From Paenibacillus durus (GTDB taxonomy: Bacteria; Bacillota; Bacilli; Paenibacillales; Paenibacillaceae), in contig NZ_CP009288.1 of the NCBI RefSeq assembly GCF_000756615.1, positions 3,410,001 to 3,474,000 on the forward strand: a DNA stretch of 64,000 nt, given 5' to 3'. A model generated the notes under the pieces. It saw only the letters and a program-made list of their open reading frames with translations. It did not search any database and was not told the origin of the DNA. A program made the position numbers and the translations under genes. The stretch's first letter is position 1; each line of letters opens with the position of its first letter. Shown here piece after piece: positions 59,071 to 64,000 of this stretch.

Positions 59071-60354
59071 TTACTCTACGCGCCAATTGACACCGCCATT
59101 CGTTGTTTGCAAAAGAATCGACCGCTTGTTATCACTCTTTTCGATCAGCAGCCAACCGACCTCTTTCGAGATAAATTGGAGCTTGACGATCTCCGGATAC
59201 TCGGTAAGCTTAGACTGAAGCACAACGCTGGGCGGGAGTGCTTTCCAATCTTTACCTTGGTTCGTCGTGTGGTATAAAAGATTCCCATTCAGCATCCAGC
59301 CAAGGCCCGCATCCAGGAAGGTCGGAGGCACATCCTCATTCTTTCCAGTCCGGACGCCCAGATGAAGCGGATAATAAATCCATGTTCTCCCTCCATCCAT
59401 CGTGAATAAGCCGTCATAGAATGTCCCATCGACGCCCTTCTTGCTGCCTGCCACCGGTATCCATCCGCTATTCATGCCGAAAAATTCGGGTTGTCCCAGC
59501 TTAACATTATCATAATTCTTGAAAGCGTCGGCTGGGGCAAAGGCGCTATCTTCCTGCCAGCTGGCTCCGCTGTCCAGGGTATGATATAGCTTTGGGGTCT
59601 TGGATTTATTCAGTGTGACCAGACCATGCTCGCGATCCCGAAATACCAAACCGCCAGTAACGCCAGCTACCGGAATCGCTTGATGGAGGGATTTCGGAGA
59701 ATATTGATCATTTTGCATAACAGTGTTCCAGGTTGCTCCACCATCTTCTGTCATATACAGCGCCTTGCTCTCCCCGCTCCCCTCAGAGTCCCAGGTAGCC
59801 AAAAGCCAGCCTTTTAAGGGAGAAGCGAAATATACGGATGAAATCCTGCCGCCTTGATTGAGAGAAGAAATTTTCCAGCTCTTTCCCCCATCCTTGGTCC
59901 GCAGAACAGTGGTTTCCATCATTCCAAAGGCCTGCCGTATAATCCAGCCGTTCCCGGGGTCCGTGAAAAAGATGTCCTGCCCGTAAACGGGATTGGATGA
60001 GAACTGGACGGTGGACGCTGGAGAAATATTGGTCCACGTCTGTCCGCTATCCCGGGTTAAATACAACCGCAATGCATTTTTGGTTACGCCCCAGGCCAGT
60101 CCCTCCGACTCGCTGAGCAGCTGAAAGTCGGTAAGCCGTGTCTGGATTTGGTATTTGGACTTTTTTGCAGAATAGATGTTGCCCGCATCCGGCGTGATCA
60201 GGGTAATCGTCTGCCCCTCCTCAGGCGGCTCCGTCGGCTTCGGCTGCGGCTTCGTTTCCGGCGGGGGAGACGAACAGGATGCCACGGTCAGCGCAGCCAG
60301 CAGAACGGTGAATAACTTTCTATAATGTTTCAGGCGTACAGCCGGAACAGGCAA
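59071..60354 (-). CDS. Asp-box (YCF48/BNR-like) beta-propeller lipoprotein
   Basis: A 427-residue lipoprotein: signal sequence FTVLLAALTVASCSS with the lipobox Cys at about residue 24, a Pro-rich linker and then a beta-propeller. Seven Asp-box-like motifs are visible (DSGQTW, DGGKSW, DGGATW, DSGASW, DGGRTW, NQGKDW, NGGVNW). Such propellers bind sugars or proteins or act as sialidase-like scaffolds, but no catalytic set is seen. TTG start at 60354 follows GGAGAG. Confidence 0.82.
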   Translation of the reverse strand: MPVPAVRLKHYRKLFTVLLAALTVASCSSPPPETKPQPKPTEPPEEGQTITLITPDAGNIYSAKKSKYQIQTRLTDFQLLSESEGLAWGVTKNALRLYLTRDSGQTWTNISPASTVQFSSNPVYGQDIFFTDPGNGWIIRQAFGMMETTVLRTKDGGKSWKISSLNQGGRISSVYFASPLKGWLLATWDSEGSGESKALYMTEDGGATWNTVMQNDQYSPKSLHQAIPVAGVTGGLVFRDREHGLVTLNKSKTPKLYHTLDSGASWQEDSAFAPADAFKNYDNVKLGQPEFFGMNSGWIPVAGSKKGVDGTFYDGLFTMDGGRTWIYYPLHLGVRTGKNEDVPPTFLDAGLGWMLNGNLLYHTTNQGKDWKALPPSVVLQSKLTEYPEIVKLQFISKEVGWLLIEKSDNKRSILLQTTNGGVNWRVE

Positions 60355-60605
60355 TGCTCTCTCTCCTTTCGGCGTTGATAGAAGTATCCTCGTCTGATTA
60401 TACGCTTCCCGTAACACCAACAGCAAATATGCTTTGATGCCCTAAAGCGGCCCGAAATGGTCTAACTGCCCGCTGCGGTATTCTCTAACACTTCCACCCA
60501 TTTCATGACAAGCGTCGACATATAAAAACAAAAAAATCGCGCTGTTTCCCCAGTTTTCGTTGTCGGTCCCGGTTATTATTGGGTAATGGATTAAAAAGAA
60601 GGTTC
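60355..60605. other. Gene-free stretch between the propeller lipoprotein and ldh
   Basis: It has an A/T-rich tract and several short dyads. No gene, no RNA I can name. The ldh promoter begins at its right end. Confidence 0.4.
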
Positions 60606-60662
60606 TTGAAAAGACTAACGATTGAAGCTATGATAAATAAGATTGTACACAAAAAATTCACA
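60606..60662 (+). promoter_or_regulatory. ldh promoter with a possible Rex half-site
   Basis: TTGAAA (60606-60611), 17-base spacer, TATGAT (60629-60634). Just downstream, TTGTACAC...TTCACA (60643-60662) resembles one half of a Rex operator (TTGTGAA-N4-TTCACAA); the left half is poor. Rex would repress ldh in aerobic cells. Confidence 0.45.
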
Positions 60663-60683
60663 CCATTCGAAGGAGATGGAAAT

Positions 60684-61610
60684 ATGGCCCCTTTTAAACC
60701 TAATCGAGTCGTCGTTATCGGTACCGGAGCAGTAGGTACAACGACCGCTTATACCCTGCTGCTGCGCCGCCGCATGCCCGAACTTGTACTCATTGACGTT
60801 AATCATCAAAAGGCGCTTGGCGAAGCGCTCGATATGAACCACGGCATGCCTTTTGCGGGTGGTGTAAAATTGTGGGCTGGAACCTACGAAGACTGCCGGG
60901 ATGCGGATATTATTATCGTGACCGCGGGTGCTTCACAAAAGCCGGGCGAGACACGAATTGATCTGCTGCGCAAGAACATTTCGATTTTCCGGGATATTAT
61001 CCAAAAAATTACGAAATATAATTCACACGCCATTTTGCTGATTGCAACCAATCCGGTTGATATCCTCGCTTATGCCACGCTGGAAATCAGCGGCTTCGAT
61101 CGCAGACGTGTCATCGGGTCCGGGACTGTGCTGGACAGCGCCCGTTTCCGCTACCTGATCGGGAAGCACAAAGAGATCGACCCGCGCAGCATCCACGGAT
61201 CGATTATCGGCGAGCACGGCGACTCCGAGGTTCCCGTATGGAGCCTTGCCAACATTAGCGGCGGCATCGAGCTCGGCTTTGACGATGAGACCCGGGAAGA
61301 AATTTACCAAAATACAAAAAACGCCGCTTATGAAATTATTAACGCCAAGGGAGCAACCTCTTACGCAATTGCGCTCGCTCTGGACCGGATCGTAGAAGCC
61401 ATACTCAGCAATGAAGGAGCCGTACTGAACGTTTCTACACTCTTGAACAACTATAACGGCGTTTCGGATGTATTCCTCGGTGCTCCATGCATTGTGGACC
61501 GTTCCGGGGTTCGCGAGGTGCTGAAGATGCCGCTGAGCGAAGAAGAGCAAGCGCTGTTCCAGCAGTCTGCCGAGAAGCTTAAAGCTGAAATCGCAAAATT
61601 GGATCTGTAA
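60684..61610 (+). CDS. ldh: L-lactate dehydrogenase
   Basis: A 308-residue NAD-dependent enzyme that reduces pyruvate to L-lactate, regenerating NAD+. Gly-rich GTGAVGTTTAYTLL binds NAD; the catalytic His lies in IGEHGDSEVPVWS; DLLRKNISIF and ATNPVDILAY are family motifs. ATG at 60684 follows AAGGAG; a longer frame from 60579 is not used. A terminator follows. With the possible Rex half-site, it may be induced by fermentation. Confidence 0.93.
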   Translation: MAPFKPNRVVVIGTGAVGTTTAYTLLLRRRMPELVLIDVNHQKALGEALDMNHGMPFAGGVKLWAGTYEDCRDADIIIVTAGASQKPGETRIDLLRKNISIFRDIIQKITKYNSHAILLIATNPVDILAYATLEISGFDRRRVIGSGTVLDSARFRYLIGKHKEIDPRSIHGSIIGEHGDSEVPVWSLANISGGIELGFDDETREEIYQNTKNAAYEIINAKGATSYAIALALDRIVEAILSNEGAVLNVSTLLNNYNGVSDVFLGAPCIVDRSGVREVLKMPLSEEEQALFQQSAEKLKAEIAKLDL

Positions 61611-61643
61611 GTCAAACTGCGCGTCACCATAAAGCGCAAACAG

Positions 61644-61684
61644 AAGAAGCCGCCAAGCGCATAACTGCCAGGGGCTTCTTTTTT
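61644..61684 (+). terminator. Terminator after ldh
   Basis: AGAAGCC...GGGGCTTCT followed by TTTTTTAGG. Confidence 0.8.
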
Positions 61685-61708
61685 AGGTTCAATATAACAG
61701 GTAATTGC

Positions 61709-62806
61709 CTATTCTTCGCTGGGTCCTTCTTCATCCGCTGACCATTTCTTATCCAGAAGCCTGTCCGCCAACTGCGCAAAGGGCTCCGGCTGCAGCAGCT
61801 CTACAGGTGAAAATCCTTTATCAAAAGTAAAAGAAGAGCCCTCAATCACAAGCGCATAGCGGTCTCCGAACGTAGCGATATGGATCTTGTCTCCATAATC
61901 CGCCAGAAACCCTTTGACATAGGTGTCGCCGATTTTGAATTTCAGTTCGATTTCCGGCTTGATATCGATAATCCGCGACGCCGCCTCGATCACTTCCTCA
62001 GGCTCCCACTTGTGCTGGATGTCGCGCTTCTCGCTTGCGGCCCAGAGCTCCAGGTCACGCTCGGTCTGCTGGCGCTCTTCATGACTCTCATCCGGCCATT
62101 TGGTCTCTACATAGCTCTGCACATACTCCATTACCTGGTCGTTTACAATCTCGGGAATCGACTGCTCATAGGTAACGAACTTCAGAAAATCCTCAAAGTA
62201 ACGGGCATGCGAAGACTGGTGGATTTTGAGTTCCCATTCCTCGAACATACCTTCCTCCGGCATATAAGGATACTGAATCGACTTCATGTTGCGGGCGCTG
62301 ATCGCCATTTCCACCTCGCTGATCAGACTGCGCTCATCGGAAATACGGGCAATTTTGGACTCGAAATCGCACTTCATGATAAATACGAACGGATCGTCGC
62401 CATGGGTGCGCAGGACAGCCTGGGAAAGAATTAGCGCTCCCCCGCGAACGGCGCTCGTATCCAGATAGCTTCGGACGAGATCGTCACCGAACTCATGAAA
62501 GGCTTCCACATCTTCCGCCGCGCGCAGCCGCGTGAGCTGATTGAAATTAGGATTGCTGTCAAGGTCATATCCCGGCTCCACCAGAAAGCGTCCAATCTTG
62601 GTCGGCGCCTGCTCCGAGTTCGGATTCTTCTCTACCTTGCGCTTGGCTGTCCGTGTAAACTCACCGTCAAGAAACTTCTTGATCTCGCTGTGCTCATACT
62701 CTTCTTCATCCATAGTCTGGTAATGCTTGTAAGATTTCGCGCCTTGCCCTTCATTTCCTTCCACTTGAATCACATAAAAGGACAGAAATTGGACATTGAA
62801 TTTCAT
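61709..62806 (-). CDS. DUF3900 protein
   Basis: A 365-residue soluble protein starting MKFNVQFLSFYVIQVEG, the DUF3900 N-terminus, with a middle segment of acidic and basic runs (KRKVEKNPNSEQAPTKIGRF, RQQTERDLELWAASEKRD). The start ATG at 62806 has GAGG 9 bases upstream; the longer frame to 62845 lacks one. Some similarity to nucleoid-associated YejK-like proteins can be imagined, but I do not assign it. It lies 55 bases after the recombinase gene. Confidence 0.75.
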   Translation of the reverse strand: MKFNVQFLSFYVIQVEGNEGQGAKSYKHYQTMDEEEYEHSEIKKFLDGEFTRTAKRKVEKNPNSEQAPTKIGRFLVEPGYDLDSNPNFNQLTRLRAAEDVEAFHEFGDDLVRSYLDTSAVRGGALILSQAVLRTHGDDPFVFIMKCDFESKIARISDERSLISEVEMAISARNMKSIQYPYMPEEGMFEEWELKIHQSSHARYFEDFLKFVTYEQSIPEIVNDQVMEYVQSYVETKWPDESHEERQQTERDLELWAASEKRDIQHKWEPEEVIEAASRIIDIKPEIELKFKIGDTYVKGFLADYGDKIHIATFGDRYALVIEGSSFTFDKGFSPVELLQPEPFAQLADRLLDKKWSADEEGPSEE

Positions 62807-62861
62807 CTTCTGCAACCTCATTTCCTGTTCACCGTTCGTCGGCATTCTGTCATGTTATCTA

Positions 62862-63770
62862 CTATAACTGGAGCTGCAGGCGGGACATGGCCTCTTCTTT
62901 TTCCTTGTCCGTGATATGGGTGTACACCGTTGTCGTCTGTATGGAGGAATGTCCGAGCAGTTCCTGCACCGTCCGTAAATCGGCACCCTTCCGCAGCAGC
63001 ATCGTGGCAAAGGAGTGCCGCAATTTATGGCTGGAAAAAGAACGCCGGCGGACAGCCGGAATTCCGCTCTGAAAGCGCTGAAAGGTCTCGGAAGCAATGC
63101 CCTGAATGGCGCGGATCGAGAGCCTGCGCCCTTTTTGCGAGATGAACATGGCCTCTTCCCTGCTTCCGCGCCAAGGCGTTAGCCGTTCCGCAAGAGCATG
63201 GTCCAGGTAGGGAGCGACATCCCCGGGTACGGGAACATTGCGCCATTTCCGGCCTTTGCCGAACACGCGAAGCATGCGCCGCTCCGGATGATAGTCTCCC
63301 AAATTCAATGTATGTACCTCTCCTACGCGCAGCCCCATATAAGCCATCAGCAAAAAGACCGCCAGATTGCGTTCTTTATATTTTCCGTCCACTTTAGCCA
63401 GAAACCGCCGAATATCGTCCTCGTCCAGATAGACCGGCTCCCGGTTTTTCTCGGTCTTGGACTTTTTGATGCCCGCTGCGGGATTGCCGGTCAGCAGTTC
63501 AAGCTCAATCAGCGATTTGAAGAAGCAGCTGACGGAAGCATGCTTGCGGTTCCTAGTCGTGTCGCTGACTCCGCGTTCGCGCATGGAGGTAAGGAAGGAG
63601 ATCACGTGCAGCTTTTTGACAGTGTTCAGCGTCTTCCCGTTCAGACTGTTCAAGAACTGCCGCACATCGGCAAGATACGATTTTTGGGTATAGGCAGTGT
63701 AGCCTGCATCCTTCATCCAGATGATGAAGGCTTCGAGTTCTTCTTCATATCCCAGCAGAGCTTCGTCCAT
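62862..63770 (-). CDS. Tyrosine recombinase, XerC/XerD-like
   Basis: A 302-residue site-specific recombinase with an N-terminal SAM-like core-binding domain (AFIIWMKDAGYTAYTQKSYL) and a catalytic domain. The R-K-H-R-H-Y set is visible: GLRVGE, FGKGRKWR, SHKLRHSF, LGHSS and VYTH. It is longer and more divergent than XerC and lacks mobile neighbours, so it may be a chromosomal resolvase. ATG at 63770 follows GGAGG; TATAAT at 63808-63803 places the transcript start after an alternative GTG, which is therefore unlikely. Confidence 0.85.
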   Translation of the reverse strand: MDEALLGYEEELEAFIIWMKDAGYTAYTQKSYLADVRQFLNSLNGKTLNTVKKLHVISFLTSMRERGVSDTTRNRKHASVSCFFKSLIELELLTGNPAAGIKKSKTEKNREPVYLDEDDIRRFLAKVDGKYKERNLAVFLLMAYMGLRVGEVHTLNLGDYHPERRMLRVFGKGRKWRNVPVPGDVAPYLDHALAERLTPWRGSREEAMFISQKGRRLSIRAIQGIASETFQRFQSGIPAVRRRSFSSHKLRHSFATMLLRKGADLRTVQELLGHSSIQTTTVYTHITDKEKEEAMSRLQLQL

Positions 63771-63820
63771 CCAAGGCGCCTCCTCCCTTTTTTCGACCAC
63801 TTATTATAGCAGATCATAAC

Positions 63821-64000
63821 TTAACCGTGAACGCCTTGACCCTGCCACCCTACGGCATGCTGCCGCACCGTTTCCATAAACGCATCCAGCGCAGGGGATT
63901 TCCATTTCTTCCGGTGATAGGCAACCTGAGTCGCCACCCGCTGGGATTCGTCATCCCAGTTGAGCCGCGCCATTGTGCCTTCAGCAAGCTCTTTCTGTAC
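63821..64000 (-). CDS. LysR-family regulator, C-terminal fragment
   Basis: Fifty-nine codons of a frame that is open at the right edge. The end reads VQKELAEGTMARLNWDDES, TQVAYHRKKWKSPALDAFM, the C-terminus of LysR effector domains. DNA-binding domain, targets and start are outside the window. Confidence 0.7.
   Translation of the reverse strand, partial: VQKELAEGTMARLNWDDESQRVATQVAYHRKKWKSPALDAFMETVRQHAVGWQGQGVHG

Noticed and set aside
60643..60662. Full Rex operator before ldh
   Set aside because: Only the right half fits; it is listed as a half-site in the promoter entry.
62862..63770. Mobile element or integron around the tyrosine recombinase
   Set aside because: No flanking repeats, cassettes, phage genes or tRNA next to it; the neighbours are ordinary.
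1..64000. tRNA, rRNA, CRISPR array or insertion sequence
   Set aside because: I scanned both strands by eye and found no cloverleaf, no repeat-spacer array and no transposase.

Overview
The window looks like a chromosomal segment of an endospore-forming, low-to-mid-GC Firmicute, most likely Paenibacillus. This rests on the cwlJ-gerQ spore germination pair, Bacillus-type strong ribosome binding sites, a DUF1657/DUF421 (YetF-like) pair, BdbC/BdbD, KimA behind a c-di-AMP riboswitch, and many short operons under family-specific regulators (MerR, GntR/YtrA, TetR, PadR, HxlR, ArsR). I see no rRNA, tRNA, insertion sequence, prophage or CRISPR array. Most genes are on the minus strand. Both ends cut a gene: larC on the left and a LysR-type regulator on the right.

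Layout. 0-6 kb: larC with a very His-rich insert, a merR-aldo/keto reductase operon, a tagatose-bisphosphate aldolase and a GntR-controlled ABC exporter. 6-20 kb: a metallophosphoesterase, redox and drug-response genes (SDR, MdaB-like flavoprotein, HxlR, bacteriohemerythrin, two MFS pumps, TetR-SDR), a YetF-like protein beside DUF1657, and a PadR plus HAAS-FtsW/RodA pair. 20.6-24.4 kb: a complete ECF importer (S, A1, A2, T) with a TudS-related three-cysteine putative desulfidase as second gene, probably a thio-compound salvage system. 24.4-29.4 kb: an ABC-2 exporter operon, an HxlR/GTP cyclohydrolase II divergon and a tiny protein that is more than half Met+Cys. 29.5-37.7 kb: two MacB/FtsX-type transporters bracketing a two-component system. 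37.9-40.9 kb: a NitT/TauT-type importer with no ATPase gene, preceded by a structured leader with terminator.

41-43.6 kb: queuosine precursor operon queF-queC-queD-queE behind a preQ1-I riboswitch. 43.7-47.4 kb: copper export (CopA plus a TauE/SafE-cupredoxin protein), preceded by a second copy of the leader element seen at 40.8 kb. 47.5-49.5 kb: an apparently leaderless ArsR regulator and its MFS pump, with matching operators. 49.6-57 kb: murB, an orphan Fur-boxed siderophore ATPase, kimA, bdbCD and a CNNM/CorC-type membrane protein. 57-64 kb: gerQ/cwlJ, a small Cys-rich protein with a textbook Fnr-type promoter, an Asp-box lipoprotein, lactate dehydrogenase, DUF3900, a tyrosine recombinase and the LysR fragment.

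The strongest candidates for something not yet described are (1) the leader RNA element shared by the 40.8 kb and 47.4 kb operons, (2) the ECF-TudS operon, (3) the Met/Cys-rich 70-residue protein, (4) the leaderless autoregulated arsR, and (5) the Fnr-controlled Cys-rich miniprotein. Gene starts were chosen by Shine-Dalgarno spacing and often differ from the longest open frame. Functions are read from sequence motifs and family memory, without database searches.
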